DNA of 64,000 bases from Ursus arctos (GCF_023065955.2 NW_026622985.1:186001-250000); one strand, 5' to 3'; shown: positions 26,560 to 40,152, counted from the first letter of the stretch. The notes: generated by a model not told the origin, from the letters alone. A program made the numbers and translations.

Positions 26560-28090
26560 AACTTAACATCTTATATAAAAATTAACTCAAAATGGATCAT
26601 AGATCTAAATGAGACATTTAAAAAAACGCTATAAAACTTCTAGAAGAAATCACAGGAAAAATTTTTCCTTTGCTTAGGTTAGACAAGGAGCTCTTAGACA
26701 TGACACCAAAGGTACAATCCATAAAAGAAATAAAATAATATAGACCATCAAACTTAAAAACTTTTGCTCTGTTGAGTGATCCCTATTAAGAGGATCAAGG
26801 TCTATTTAGAGTATCAAGTTTGTCATTGACACATATTATCAAATCACATATCTGAGAAACAATTTTTATCCAGAATATATAAAGAATTCTCTAATCTCAG
26901 CAATTAAAAAAAAATCAGAAAATAGGCAAATCATTTTAACATATTTCTCCCAAAAGGGTATAGAGATGGCAAATACACACGAGAGAAAAGATGTTCACCA
27001 TCATTAGTCATTAGGGAAATGCAAACTAAAGCTACAGTAAGATACCATTGCATACCTATTAAAACGGCAAAAAAATTAAAAAATACAGTATCAAGTGTTG
27101 ACAAGGATAGAGGGCAACTGGATTTCTCAAACATTGTTGATGAAAACGTAAAATGTCATAGCCATTCTGGAAAGCAACTCAGCTGTTTCTTAAAGTTAAC
27201 AACCACGATACAGCCCAGCCCTCCTGGGTTTCTATCCTAGCGAACTAAAGTATGTTCACAGTCAGTTTATAGTAGCCAAAAGCTGGAAAGCACCCAAAAT
27301 TCAACTGGTAAATAAAGTGTGATACAACAAATACAAAGAAACAAACTAATGATACAAAAAATGATTTAGAAGGATGTCAAGGATTTATGCTGAGTGCAAA
27401 AGCCAATCTGAAAAAATTGGATATGATATGATTCTGTTTCTATAACATTCTTGAAATGGCAAAATCATAGTGATAAGTAGTCAGTTGCTGCCGGAGGTTA
27501 GGGTTGGGGAGGAGGACAGAACTGTTAATGGGTAACATAAGGGAGTGTCTTTGTGCCGATGGAGCCGTTCTGTACCCTAATGGTAATATGTACCATGTGG
27601 TGATGCTTCAACAAATTTACACTTGGTATAAAATTTCAAAGAACTATACACATAAAAGAGAGCAAAAGAAGAGTGCATTTAAAATCTATATAAAGTATAT
27701 TTGCAAGTTAAGGGTATTGTGCCAATGTTGGGGCACCCGGGTGGCTCAGTTGGTTAAGTGTCTCGCTCTTGATTTAGGCTGAGGTCGTGATCTCAGCGTC
27801 ATAAGATCAAGCCCCGCATTGGGCTCCACTCTGGGGGTGGAGCCTGCATGAGATTCTCTCTCCCTCTCTCTCTCTGCCCCTCCCCCAACTCGTGCATGTG
27901 CACTCTCTCTGAAAAGAAAAATTAAAAAAAAAGAGTATTGTACCAATGTGAGATTCCTGCTTTTGACCATGTACTGTGGTTATGGAAGATATGATCATTG
28001 GGTGAAGCTGCTTTAAAATATACCAGAATGATCATTACTATTTTGAAACTTCAGGAAGCCAACATATTTCAAAATAAAAAGTTGCATTTA
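26560..28090 (+). mobile_element. Old L1 3' third, split by a SINE
   Basis: Decayed ORF2 C-terminal sequence: 'aattaactcaaaatggatca', 'cttctagaagaaatcacagg', 'atcattagtcattagggaaa', 'agataccattgcatacctat', 'gtgttgacaaggatagaggg'. The 3' UTR follows to about 28,090. A CanSINE at 27,730-27,934 splits the 3' UTR. This is a second old L1 in the same orientation as the one at 23.7 kb. Confidence 0.8.
27714..27949 (+). mobile_element. CanSINE (SINEC) copy 4
   Basis: Body about 27,730-27,934: GGGGCACCCGGGTGGCTCAG then TTGGTTAAGTGTCTCGCTCT, a CT-rich run and an A-rich tail. TSDs are GTATTGTGCCAATGT (27,714-27,728) and GTATTGTACCAATGT (27,935-27,949), one mismatch in 15. Confidence 0.95.
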
Positions 28091-30907
28091 AAAGAAAGAA
28101 GAGGGAATTGGGTATTTAGGGACAATTAGAAGTCTGTCACACTCAATAAAAAGATTTAAGGTCTTGAACAGGATTACAGTTTTTAAATTTCATTATTTTC
28201 CTAACACTATCATAGCTTAAGCAAAACCGCATTTAATAATATATGAATCTAGAAGAGAACCAGGTGATTTAAAATTAAATTTCCAGCTAAACATCTTAGG
28301 ATGTTAAACCATAGTTTATTCTTAAATTTCATTCTTAAAATTATTAATGTCAATTAAAACCAATATGTTAAATTACTTTTAGTTTATGACAAAAGTAACA
28401 CTTCTTAAGAAAAATCAGTTAAAAACTTCAGTATGCTTTTATTAATTACTTGAATAATAAAGTTTCAGGGAGATCACTTAGGTTCTAATTTATCATATTA
28501 GTCCTTATCAACAAAGATTTTCAAAGAAAGAAAAAAATCTATATTTAATTAATTTATATTTAACTTCAATTAAATTCCTCCATATAACCTTCTGTGAAGT
28601 TAAATCTTTTTTTTTTTTTTAATCCTGACCTTTGGTCCTTAGATATACTTCACATGCTTCAAGTATGATTGATTGCTTGAGTCCAATTATTTCTCCAGTG
28701 CCTGTGGGATTCTTAAAAACCCCTAACATTTGCAGGAAATGACCTTTATCGTACCCCATCATGCAACAGCTGTCAGAGATGTTTCTGCTGCCCATTCTCT
28801 GTCATACAGAGATAGGGTTTCTTCAGTAAGACCTCTGTTGTTGGGCCAGTAAAACTGCAGAGCTTCATTTTCTAAGACTCTTTTGACATTGAGGAAGATA
28901 CCAGGTGACAATAACAAAGATAAATGTTAGTGATTACCACATGAGACTTATATATGGTCCATGTCCTGCAGCAATGGAGATAATTGGAAGCTATGGAAAT
29001 ACTACAAATCCTAAACTTTTGCCATGTTAAGAATAAATATTTGGGTTGAAACCAGGAAAAAATTTAGTTGTCAATTACTTGGCATTAGGCTGAAAATTCC
29101 CCTTGCTCATAAACTCCAGGAAGCTGGCACCTTGTCTGGGGGCTTGGTTGGAATTAAGTTGATAATCAGAATCATCAGAGGAGTCCTAAGAGAAAAGGGA
29201 TTGACTGAACTGTTGTGGTTATTTTTCCCTAGAATGTGAAATCTGCTTTTAGATCAAACTATTCAGTTTCAACTCAAGGTAGGAAATAATCGCCTAGGTG
29301 ATTATGTGCTGTGCCATTTTTTAAAATATTGATTCTTTCTTTAATACCACTGGTTTTTCTCAAGCACTTGGTGTTTCCTGGCCAGTTGGTCACATTTACT
29401 ACCAGGTGATTAAAATCTACAGTATATGTAACTGGTAGAGGTTTCCTTGGCTACTGTAGAGGTTGGCTTCCTCACAGGACTTTCCCAGAATGAGGACCAT
29501 GGTAGCCGCTCTCTGTAAATGAGCAGGGGTAATCATAGTGGTCTCACCTATAAGGTGACTGGCTGAAGAGCAGACAGGGTGTTGGGAGTCCATGTAGTTC
29601 CCAATTTAAATAATGAATTTCCCTCTAAGGTTAAAAGGCTTTAGTGTATTTCCTCTTTAAAGAAAGTTGCTCTTCACATTTTCCTTTTCTCCTCCTTGGT
29701 GAAAAAGCAGAGGGGGGAGCAGAGGAAACTGCAAAGAATAAAATAGGACAATAAGAATGTGCAAAGGTTAAAAGAAGAAAAAGTTAAATTATAACAATCT
29801 TAGTGTTGTCTCTGTGCAGCTCTTATGCTTTGCATGGTTTTATTTATGTTTGCATTGTTGGTCTGCATTTGTATTCACTCTTAGTTTTGGCTTATAGCTT
29901 TTCTGTTACACTCACAGGGTCTTGTGGTTGGCAAACCACCCACACTTAACGTACTCCCAAACACACATGGTGCACATGTGAATCTGCACATGTACTCAGA
30001 GGAAGAGAGAGAAAGGGGAGACAAGTGATGAAAACAAAAGCAAAAACAAAAAGCAGTGAAACAGAAAAAAGCATTTAGCTAAGTAGAAGTAAAGAAGAAA
30101 AATGAAGCCTATATGGAAGAAAGAGATAGAGATTATTCTATGGAGGATTTGTGGCTCTGATTCATCTTCCAAAGATTGAAGAAAAGGATTTGAACTCAGA
30201 TTTCTGCCACTGAAGCCTATACTCTAATAGCTGTCGTATTCTAGCATTACATTTAATATTTTTATTTATTTAGTAATTTTTACGCATGAAGTCCTGTTAA
30301 GTTCTATAAGAAGGAAAAATGCAATGAAGACCCATCCCTGCCTTCCAAAAACTTAACTTGCTATTCCCTGAAGACCTAACTAAATAGAAAAATTTTAAGG
30401 ATATTTAATTACCATTTACCAACATATATTGAGTGCCTTTTGTGCATTACACACTGTGCAAGGCAATAGAAATACAAATAATAATAGATGATAAATAGGT
30501 AGCAGAATATAATCTTTGTCCTCAAATAATGTACAATATGGCTAGAGAATAGATTAGATTATAGAATGAGGAATGAGAACTCAGAAGAGTGAACCTAACC
30601 CAGTTGGGGTGGGACCCGGGGAGAATGGGGTATGGCTTTCTTTTAGAAGAGTTGATCCCAGCAAGGTTCGTAGGATGATAACAGCATTGCAGAGAGAAAG
30701 GGTGGAAATGACAAAAACGTAGAGAAAATACAGTACAGCAGAGGCACTGAAAGGTGTTTAATGTTGCTCAGGGTAGTTCCAAAAATGATTTGAGAAAAGC
30801 ATGTTGGAAATGAAGTCAAGGGCCAATCTTAGACTCCCTTGCAAGACTTGCAAAGATTTAAGACTTAACCTCTACCTAATTAGAGAGCCTTTGAAGGCAT
30901 TTAAAAA
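28091..30907. other. AT-rich intergenic DNA
   Basis: No gene recognised in 2.8 kb. Around 30,420-30,540, 'atattgagtgccttttgtgc' followed by 'cactgtgcaaggcaatag' resembles the start of a common ancient mammalian repeat, but I cannot assign a family. The frame at 29,024-29,239 has no domain. Confidence 0.4.
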
Positions 30908-32587
30908 GTTAAAATGTCCATGCTACCCAGAGCAATCTACACTTTCAATGCTATCCCAATCAAAATACCGAGGACATTTTTCAAAGAACTGGAACAAATA
31001 GTCCTTAAATTTGTATGGAACCAGAAAAGACCCCGAATCTCCAAGGAACTGTTGAAAAGGAAAAACAAAGCTGGGGGCATCACAATGCCGGATTTTGAGC
31101 TGTACTACAAAGCTGTGATCACAAAGACAGCATGGTACTGGCACAAAAACAGACACATAGACCAATGGAACAGAATAGAGAGCCCAGAAATGGACCCTCG
31201 GCTCTTTGGGCAACTAATATTTGATAAAGCAGGAAAAAACATCCGGTGGGAAAAAGACAGTCTCTTCAATAAATGGTGCTGGGAAAATTGGACAGCTACA
31301 TGCAAAAGAATGAAACTTGACCACTATCTCACACCATACACAAAAATAAACTCCAAATGGATGAAAGACCTCGATGTGAGACAGGAATCCATCAAAATTC
31401 TAGAGGAGAACATAGGCAGCAACCTCTACGACATCGGCCAAAGCAACCTTTTTCATGATACATCCCCAAAGGCAAGAGAAACAAAAGATAAAATGAATTT
31501 ATGGGACTTCATCAAGATTAAAAGTTTCTGCACAGCCAAGGAAACAGTCAGAAAAACTAAGAGGCAGCCCACGGAATGGGAGAAGATATTTGCAAATGAC
31601 ACTACAGATAAAGGACTGGTATCCAAGATCTACAAAGAACTTCTCAAACTCAATACACGAGAAACAAATAAACAAATCAAAAAATGGGCAGAAGATATGA
31701 ACAGACACTTTTCCAATGAAGACATACAAATGGCTAACAGACACATGAAAAAATGTTCAAAATCATTAGCCATCAAGGAAATTCAAATCAAAACCACACT
31801 GAGATACCACCTTACGCCAGTTAGAATGGCAAAAATAGACAAGGCAAGAAACAACAATTGTTGGAGAGGATGTGGAGAAAGGGGATCCCTCCTACATTGT
31901 TGGTGGGAATGCAAGTTGGTACAGCCACTCTGGAAAACAGTGTGGAGGTCCCTTAGAAAGTTAAAAATTGAGCTACCCTATGATCCAGCCATTGCACTAC
32001 TGGGTGTTTACCCCAAAGATACAGACATAGTGAAGAGAAGGGCCATATGCACCCCAATGTTCATAGCAGCAAAGTCCACAATAGCTAAATTGTGGAAGGA
32101 GCCGCGATGCCCTTCAACAGATGACTGGATTAAGAAGTTGTGTTCCATATATACAATGGAATATTACTCAGCTATCAGAAAGAACGAGTTCTCAACATTT
32201 GCTACAACATGGACGGCACTGGAGGAGATAATGCTAAGTGAAATAAGTCAAGCAGAGAAAGACAACTATCATATGATTTCTCTCATCTATGGAACATAAG
32301 AACTAGGATGATCAGTAGGGGAAGAAAGGGATAAAGAAAGGGGGGTAATCAGAAGGGGGAATGAAACATGAGGGACTATGGACTATGAGAAACAAACTGA
32401 GGGCTACAGAGCGGAGGGGGGTGGGGGAATGGGACAGGCCGGTGATGGGTAGTAAGGAGGGCACATATTGCATGGTGCACTGGGTGTTATACACAACTAA
32501 TGAATCATCGAGCCTTACATCGAAAACCGGGGATGTACTGTATGGTGACTAACATAATATAATAAAAAATCATTATAAAAAAAAAAA
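30908..32587 (+). mobile_element. Young 5'-truncated L1
   Basis: The last 462 codons of ORF2 plus the complete 3' UTR and an A-rich tail, about 1.68 kb. It starts abruptly within the RT-domain half of ORF2 at GTTAAAATGTCCATGCTACC. The sequence is nearly identical to the 3' part of the L1 at 40-47 kb, in opposite orientation. Only a short possible TSD (AAAAAGT at 30,903 and 32,583) can be proposed, and it is ambiguous against the tail. Retrotransposition with early stop of reverse transcription explains the structure. Confidence 0.95.
30914..32299 (+). pseudogene. L1 ORF2 C-terminal fragment (461 codons, open)
   Basis: An uninterrupted frame covering the ORF2p region after the reverse-transcriptase palm, ending in the natural stop. 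It includes the Cys-rich C-terminal segment with [18 protein letters not shown] near residues 325-342. ORF2p normally has about 1,275 residues and provides endonuclease and reverse transcriptase for L1 mobilisation. This fragment lacks the endonuclease and the catalytic FADD motif, so it cannot act. The first Met is internal to ORF2, not a real start. It differs from the 40-kb copy at about 10 of 461 residues, so both come from a recently active lineage. The open frame reflects youth, not function. Confidence 0.9.
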
Positions 32588-34943
32588 GTCTGATTGTAAA
32601 ACCAGCACTGAGTGAAATGTATTTGAAATGTCATTCAGAGAACAGTGAGAGTATCAAAAGGCTAAGACCAATTAGGAAGGCAGGAAGAAAAGTTGTAAAC
32701 ATCATCAGATATCCAGGAGCTAGGTGGAGAATGAAAAATATCTAAGTGTCCACACTCCCTCGATATATATGATAGCCATGCTGTGCACTTCACGAAAGCA
32801 GCGCATGTGGGCTTTCTGGACCTGTAAGTAATTGTGCTTTGCCCTGCCCTCACACCCCGCCTGTTCCGTCTCTCTCTGTTAGCTCATGCGCAGCTGCTGC
32901 ATCTCTCCCCAGACCTAGCTGCACATGGTTCCTGGCTTTGGCTTTGCCCCATACGCATTATCTTCTGAATGACGTGTATGTGCTCTCCAGCTAGTCCTGT
33001 CCTACTCAGTGCCCCAGAGTAGGTAGGACACCATATGGTTAATGACAGGTAGAAAAGACAAAATGATTTATTAGAAAGATATTTATGATGTAGGTAGGGG
33101 GGATGGTGAATGAGAGATGGTGCTTTTTACATGGAGGAGTAAGAAAAGATTAATCAACCACAACTCTGCCTACAACAACAGAACAGGAGATGGTATCATT
33201 TATTGATTTAGAAAATATACAAGAAGGAGCCAGCATCATAACCTAAGGACAAGGTATCCCGTTTGTATCTATTGAGATGGAAGTGCCTCTGGGATACCGG
33301 ATGGCAATTCCCTAAAAAGCAGCTCAATCTCTGAGGCTATGGAAAGACAGCTGGGAGTAATGAACATGTTAGCAGTAGTTGAAACCATGGCAACAGATGA
33401 AACCATTTAGATGAATTGCATAGAATAAGCAGAGGAGAAATTCCGGACATCAAACTTTGCAAGTATGGGCAAAGGAAAGGGAACATAAAGAAGGATCTGG
33501 GAGGTCAAACAAGATGAGAGTATTCAGAAGAGTGACAAACAGTATCAAATGTAATGAGTAGCATGTAAACTGCCACATGTTCTTTGGAATAGATGGACAT
33601 TATATCAGTGACCTTGGAAAGGGGACTTCCTGTAAGTGACTGGAAGTTGGATTAAATGAAAAATGAGGAAGCGAGGCATCACAGGTTATTCTTCAGCTTG
33701 TTTGTAATTGGTAAGGTAAAAAGTTGAAAGACAAAATTTTTATAATTAAAAAATTATCTTTCTTTATTGAGTAGGATAATCTAGCAATGAAGGAAAGATA
33801 GAAGATTTGGAAGAAAGAATATAATGAACGAGTCAAGTTTCTGAAGGAAGCAGGATGTAATATCCAGCTTGGAGGAGTTGGGATTGAGCCAAGAACGAAG
33901 GGAAGAATGGTAATCTCTCTCAGGCCAGAGGAACAATTGGCAGTGATGTGTGGAAGAATGGAGATAGTCTTCAAGGACGAGGATTAACTATTTAGCAGTA
34001 TAGGGTAAAAGAATGTTTTCTAAGTTTTAAAACTAAAATAAGTGACAGTGATAAGAGGCATGTCATTAAAACATTTACAAGCAACATTCACTGACTACTG
34101 TGTACTAGACATTGTGTCAGCCAGTTGGAAGTAGCAATTAAAAGGTCACCTATAAAATTGAGGAATTAATAATGAAGAATAACATTTTTAAATAAGAAAC
34201 CTTTGGTGTGATGAGTATCCCAAAGGGGAAATCAAGGTTTCTAACAATTTTAAAATAATTCAGATATTATAACTTTCTCTCCTATTACTAAATGGAGAAA
34301 AGTAGGAGCTGTGTGTTTCTACCTGCATTAAAGCTCTGATCATCATGTTCTCAAGTAGAATGTATAGTTCAATGCAGAGACATCTGAAATCATAAAAAAA
34401 AATGTCTAAAATAACTGCCACCACAAAGCTGCTTTGATGAGAGAACAGATGGGTGACAGCACGGAGTTTCTATAAGCAGGTAGGAAAACAATCAGTGTTA
34501 GCAAACAACATCCGTGGTAACAAGTCTAGAATCCCCAAGAGGTTATTTTCCTTTATTGGTGGGTAAACATTTAGCAGTTTTGATTACCAGAGCGTCTTCT
34601 AACCTGGTGGTGCCCACTCGCTAGAGTGTTTTCCAGAGAGCATTTCATATAGCTCATATTACCTGTAAAATATTTCATCTAGACAGCTTTAAAAAGTATT
34701 TTGTACTTTATGGGTTGTGCATTTGGGTATGTGTCTCAAAGCACATACAATTCTTTCCGGATTCCTGAGAGAGGTAACAGGTGGGAAAAATGAGTTTATG
34801 GGAATTGGTACAGTAGCCCTAAAAAAACCAAAAAGATGTGCTGAGAAGTTAGAAGTAAGATTTGACTGCAAAAGAGAAATAGATAATTATTCCCGTATGT
34901 ATTACGTATTCCTGTATATAATTAAATTTACATGAGTGGTCCT
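32588..34943. other. Intergenic DNA, nothing recognised
   Basis: No gene recognised. A small GC-richer block lies at 32,800-32,900. A segment at about 34,075-34,150 ('cactgactactgtgtactag') resembles an ancient SINE/LINE end but cannot be assigned. Confidence 0.4.
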
Positions 34944-35445
34944 TCTATCAGTTTTCTATTGCTACCATAACAAATCACCACAAACTTGGTGGCTCAAATC
35001 AACAAAAATTTATTATCTTAGAGTTCTATAAGTTAGAAGTCAGCAAGGATCTCACTGGGTTAAAATCATCATGTTAGTTTGGCTGTATTCCTTTCTGGAG
35101 ACTATAGGGTTGAGTATTTCCTTGCATTTTCCAGTTTCTAGAGGCCACCAACATTCCTTGGCTCCTGGCCCTCTTTTTCCATCTTAAAAGCCACCAATGT
35201 TGTATCTTTCTGGCCATTCTCAAATGGCCACATTTCCCTCTGACTCTGTCTTCTGCCTCCTTATACATTTAAGAGCCCATGTGGTTACATTGGGCTCACC
35301 CAAATAATCCAAGATAATCTTCCTATCTCAAGGTCCATAACTTTAATTATCTCTGAAAGTTCCTTCTGCCATATAGAGTATCGTATTCATACATCCCAGG
35401 GATTAAGATGTGGGCATCCTTGGGGCCATTATTCTGCCTACCACA
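34944..35445 (-). mobile_element. Nearly full-length MLT1-type LTR
   Basis: On the plus strand it begins CAGTTTTCTATTGCTACCAT followed by AACAAATCACCACAAACTTGGTGGCT and ends GGGGCCATTATTCTGCCTACCACA. This is the reverse complement of an MLT1 LTR (5' TGTGGTAGGCAGAATAATGGCC). At about 500 bp it looks like a complete solo LTR of an ERVL-MaLR element, without internal sequence. Confidence 0.78.
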
Positions 35446-35694
35446 GACCTATTGCTTAATAAAAAGTTGGTAACAGGAAAATGAAAAAGGACAAAAATAA
35501 TTCAGATAATGCTGATTATTTTAAAGCAGATTTAAAAATATATATATTTCAGTGAGATGAAACTAAGTTTTATATTCCCTGTGACCCCAGCAGTACCTTT
35601 CTACTTGAATAACAAATGATAAGAACTAAAAAAATGTATAGAAAGACCGAGGAAATAGTGAGGCACACCAGACAAGAAAGCAAAACACTTATAC

Positions 35695-35900
35695 GATGAT
35701 ATGGGCTCACTTACAAACTCTGAGATCTAGGAAAAGTCATAATTTTAAATGTAAAATGGGGATATCAGTTACCACTATTGATATATGCATAGGTACTTTG
35801 TAAATATAATTTCTCATTCTGCCTACCTGAAAACATTATTGTAAAAATCATACGAGCAATCTGCATGTGAAGGTTCTTTGTAAATTATAAAACACCATGG
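35695..35900 (+). repeat. MIR SINE fragment
   Basis: TAAATGTAAAATGGGGATAT then CAGTTACCACTATTGATA and 'gaaggttctttgtaaattat' match the MIR core and its 3' part (TGTAAAATGGGGATAATAATAG...). Confidence 0.55.
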
Positions 35901-36439
35901 GATTTTTACAAGATTTTGAAGGCACTCCACATATTTTACCAGCGATTTAAAGAAACTTGTGATATATTTGTTATTTGTTATTCTTATTTGTTATTGTAGG
36001 ACTTTGATTATTCCTTTTTTAAATATTACAACAACTGAGATTGACAGGATGTTTGTTGTCCCAATTCATATATTAACAGATTCCACATTCTAGTGCTCTA
36101 GAAATAGAATTCTTTCCTCTCACCTCTTGGGTGCCCGCTCGTATTTCTATTTGTGAATTAAGGAATTCAACTCCAAGGGAAAGCCTGTGACATAATTTCA
36201 TATCTCAGTTGAAACCTTAGCCTCTAACAAAGTGAAGAAAGAGGCTACCAATGTGAGGAGAGTGGTCAACTTGAAGGAAAAGAAAGCTTGGACACAATTA
36301 ATTCCAGAGATTTATAAAGAACTGGGATGTAAACCAGTAATTCTGACAACTTGGAGTTAGATTTCAGTTTGTTTTGGTTTGGTTTTAGAGGAAATTACAC
36401 ACAGTGTGGAATTTTGCCAATGCAATGGTATCTGTCGTA
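35901..36439. other. Intergenic DNA, nothing recognised
   Basis: No gene or repeat family seen. Confidence 0.4.
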
Positions 36440-37320
36440 CAATGAAAAAATTCTTACACTTGACCAATGAGCATATAAAAAATGCTCAACATCATTAATC
36501 ATCAGAGAAATTCAAATCAAAACCACACTGAGATATCACCTCACACCCAATAAAATGGCTACTATTAAAAAAAAAAAAGGAAAAGACAAAACCCCCGGGA
36601 ATTACAAGTGTCAGCACGGCTGCAGACAAATTAGAATCTCTGTGTACTGTTAATGGGAATGTAAAATAATGCATATGAAAACAACGTAGGTTCCTCAAGA
36701 AAATTAAAAAATAGAAACACAGTATGATCCAGCAATGCCACTTCTGGGTATTCATCCAAGAAATAAAACAAAAAGTGAAAACAGGATCTTGAAGAGAGAT
36801 TTGCATGCCCACATTCATTGCAGCACTAGTCACAATAAACAAGAGGTGGAATCAACCTAAATGTCTATCAGCAGATAAATGGATTTTAAAAATGTAGTGT
36901 ATACATAACACCAGAATATTGTTCAGCCTCAAAAAAGAAAGCCTGTTACATGCACAACATGGATGCACCTTGAAGGCATTGTGCTGAGTGAAACAGGCCG
37001 TTCACAACGACACAGTTACTGGACGATCCGCTGATCCAGGGTATCTGAAGTAGTCCAGTTCTAGAAACAGAAGGTAGAATGGTAGTTACCAGAGGCTAGG
37101 GGTCAGGGAGGAAAGGGGAAACTGTTGTTATCTAAGGAGTATAGAGCATTTTTGTTTGGTTTGTTTTTGGTTTTGTTTTTCATTTGGTTTGGTTTGGTTT
37201 TACAAGATGAAAAAGTTCTGGCGATCTGCCTCACAACACTGTGAATAAACTTAACACTACTGAATCGCACATTTAAAAATGGTTAAGATGGTAAATATTA
37301 AATGTCTCAAAAAATCGCAG
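36440..37320 (+). mobile_element. Old L1 3' fragment
   Basis: ORF2 C-terminal sequence ('catcattaatcatcagagaa', 'aaccacactgagatatcacc', 'atgatccagcaatgccactt', 'tcattgcagcactagtcaca', 'acatggatgcaccttgaagg') followed by 3' UTR ('gtggttaccagaggc'-type at about 37,083). TTTGG-rich repeats lie at about 37,151-37,200. No coding capacity. Confidence 0.8.
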
Positions 37321-38234
37321 ATGTCCCCCTGAAGGATACAGACCTGATGAGCACATGGTTGAACCAGCAAAGGCCTGGGGTCAAGATGAAGAGATGCTAC
37401 TGGCAATAACTTAAAATGTATGTGGAAAAAAAAGAACGTATGGCCGTGAGCTCCTGGGGCAAATGCCTGTACATCACAGCAAAGGATTAAATGATACCAA
37501 TGTAGTAACTCAAGAGTAAACACCCTCCCCCCCACCCCCCGGCAAAGATGCTGGGTGTATACCAGGACCCACTATGCCACGGACATAGAGTTTGCCTCAT
37601 GGACACAGATACCCTCCTAGGGCAGAAAAGGGAAGTGAGGAAAAAAAGCAAACTATTAAATATTTTACCTAAGAAAGCAAAAACAACAAAAACGTCAGTT
37701 ATCCCACAGTAATCATTTAAAATCTAATAGGGAGTTGTATTTTTAAAATGTTCAATATTTAAAGTGAAGGGAGACAATTCAGACTGAAAGAAACTCTATT
37801 AACTGGCAATTCTAAATCTAGCCACCTGCTGAAAGGTGGTCTCATAAGCAGAGCATGGCCATGCTAGAGAGTAACAACTGTGTTTTCTGCGGATACCTTA
37901 GTTGTAGTGTATGTTAACATGAGTATCCCTTTTCTCAGTTTTGGCTGAGGCCTCAAGCTAGTAATGGTCAGTCATGCCCACATTGCAAAAGAGGATATGA
38001 GTTCACTGAAGCAGACCTTGTCATAATTTTCAGGAACTTTAGAAGACTACCTGCCTCTATTCTTTTAAAAATGTTGGAGAGAATATTAGAAAGGATTTTT
38101 TTTTTTTTAAGAAGAGATGTTGGAATGCTCTTGTCTCACTACTGTGCTTTGAGGAATTTTTTGAGGGCCAAAGATACATAGGATGGATCTACTCTACGTC
38201 TATGTCAGGAGGTAGGTGGCTCCTTGGATTAGTC
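37321..38234. other. Intergenic DNA, nothing recognised
   Basis: Includes a C-rich run at about 37,524-37,542 and T(12) near 38,098. No gene recognised. Confidence 0.4.
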
Positions 38235-38605
38235 CAGAGTCCTGGATGTTCTCTTTGAGCTGCTTTAACAAGGTACTGGAGACTGGGTGGCTTATACAGC
38301 AAACTAGAAGCTGGGAAATCTGAGATCAAGGTGTGAGCAGATTTGATGTCTGGGGAGGACATCCTTCCTGGTTTACAGACAGTGCCTTCTTGCTGAATCT
38401 TCACATGGTAGAGTGAGAGGGAAAGGAACTGAGGTCTTTTCATCTCTTAAGAGATGAAAATCTCTTATACCAATCCTATCATGGAGGTACCACTCCTAGA
38501 CCCTCATCCAAACCTAGTTATCGCCCAAAGTCCCCATCTCCAAAAATCATCGTATTGTGGATTAAGACTTCAACATATGAATTTTGGGAAGTCATGAATA
38601 TTTGT
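38235..38605 (-). mobile_element. MLT1/MST-type LTR fragment
   Basis: On the plus strand: 'gagctgctttaacaaggtac', 'actgggtggcttatacagca', 'ctgggaaatctgagatcaag', then 'cctagttatcgcccaaagtc' and 'attaagacttcaacatatga'. This is the reverse complement of an ERVL-MaLR LTR. A perfect 24-bp palindrome (38,437-38,460) lies inside it. Confidence 0.65.
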
Positions 38606-38689
38606 GCATAGTCAGTACCTACTCTGGAGGATGTCCACTGGTCACATTTAATCCTTGGCTGTAACTTGCTGACATCTGTCCCTAGAGCC

Positions 38690-39188
38690 CATAGCCATTG
38701 TTCTTTTTGTTTGTTTATTTTTGCTTTTGTTTTTTTTGGGGGGGTTATTTTTAATTTTTTTAATTTTTTAATTTATTTTTTAAATTTATTATGTTAATCA
38801 CCATACAGTACATCCTTAGTTTTTGATGTACTGTTCCATGATTCATTGTGTATAACACCCGGTGCTCCATACAATATGTGCCCTCCTTAATACTCATCAC
38901 CGGCCTAGCCCAATGCCCCACCCCCCTCCCCTCTAAAGCCCTCAGTTTGTTTCCCAGAGTTCATAGTCTCTCGTGGTTCATTCCCCCTCTGTTTAACCCC
39001 CCTTCATTCTTCCCTTCCTTCTCCTACCGATCTCCCTGCTATTCCTTATGTTCTACAAATGAGTGAAACCATATGATAATTGTCTTTCTCTGCTTGACTT
39101 ATTGCACTTAGCATTATCTCCTCCAGTTCCGTCCATGTTGTTGCAAATGTTGGGTAATCGTTCTTTCTGATCATAGCCCTTGTTCTTT
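38690..39188 (-). mobile_element. 5'-truncated L1 with TSD
   Basis: Body 38,707-39,171 holds the reverse complement of the carnivore L1 3' UTR plus about 40 codons of the ORF2 end ('tctttctctgcttgacttat', 'gcattatctcctccagttcc'). The T-rich 3' tail is on the left. TSDs are CATAGCCATTGTTCTTT (38,690-38,706) and CATAGCCCTTGTTCTTT (39,172-39,188), one mismatch in 17. Somewhat older than the 30.9 and 40-kb copies. Confidence 0.92.
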
Positions 39189-40135
39189 GATTTGCTTTTG
39201 AAGTCCTCACCAGTGATCACCACTTCATCTTGACTCAAGATGTGGCAGAGGAGAGGGGAAGAGAGATAGTGTGCTGGTCTGAGTTTCATCTAAGATCCTG
39301 TCCAGGACTTTGTAGAAGTACTGAGTGCATCAAGAAAGGGGTAAATCTGCAGATTCCTAGGAGCTGAGGGGGGCAGACATAAGTGGTTGTCCACAGAGTG
39401 CAATCCTGTATTCCTAGCACCATGAACAGAAAGTCAGTAATGCCTTCATTTCCTGACTGTTTGAGGGCACATACTCTATAGGATACCAGAAAAAAAGATA
39501 ATGGGTGCATTTATAACCATTCAGCAAATATTAGAATTGAGTATCAAAGCTTGCTTTGTTGCAAGGGGAAATTTTGTGTCCCCTTCTGCCGTGCTTGCAT
39601 TATGATAGCTAGCATTTCTTGCTCTCTCTGCCCACTGAGACAGAGCTAGAAGAAGAAGAAGGGAAAACTAGTGCATGAAGAAAGTGAAAACATTTACTGA
39701 AGCAGAAATTTTACCATGTCCCCCAAAGAAATAATTGGTAGATTGAAAATAGCTGACAGTGTCCACCCTGTGAGTTAGCATAGACTACTCTAATTAAATA
39801 GAGAAATATTTCAATGGTTATTCCAAATATACATATTACATCTAATATGTCCATATGAATTTTAAGTAGTTGCTCCCCAGAAAGCACTGACTGCTTTGCA
39901 CAGCACTAGAAATGGTCTTGAATGCCATAAAGTTCCGTCAAAAGCTTTGTGGGTTTTTGCAATTTAAGCCAGAGATAAAAAATTCATTCCTTTATATGGA
40001 TTATATCCAAAAGGAAAACATTGGAAATTAAAGGTGTTATAGCAATTGTAAGTTGAAATTTCTTTGCATTAAGTCAAAATATGGATATATTTGGAGAGAA
40101 GAGAGTATGAGAAATTGTCCTAAAGGTGACTGATA
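39189..40135. other. Intergenic DNA, nothing recognised
   Basis: No gene or repeat recognised between two minus-strand L1 insertions. Confidence 0.4.
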
Positions 40136-40152
40136 AGGAATTGTGAATTTTT

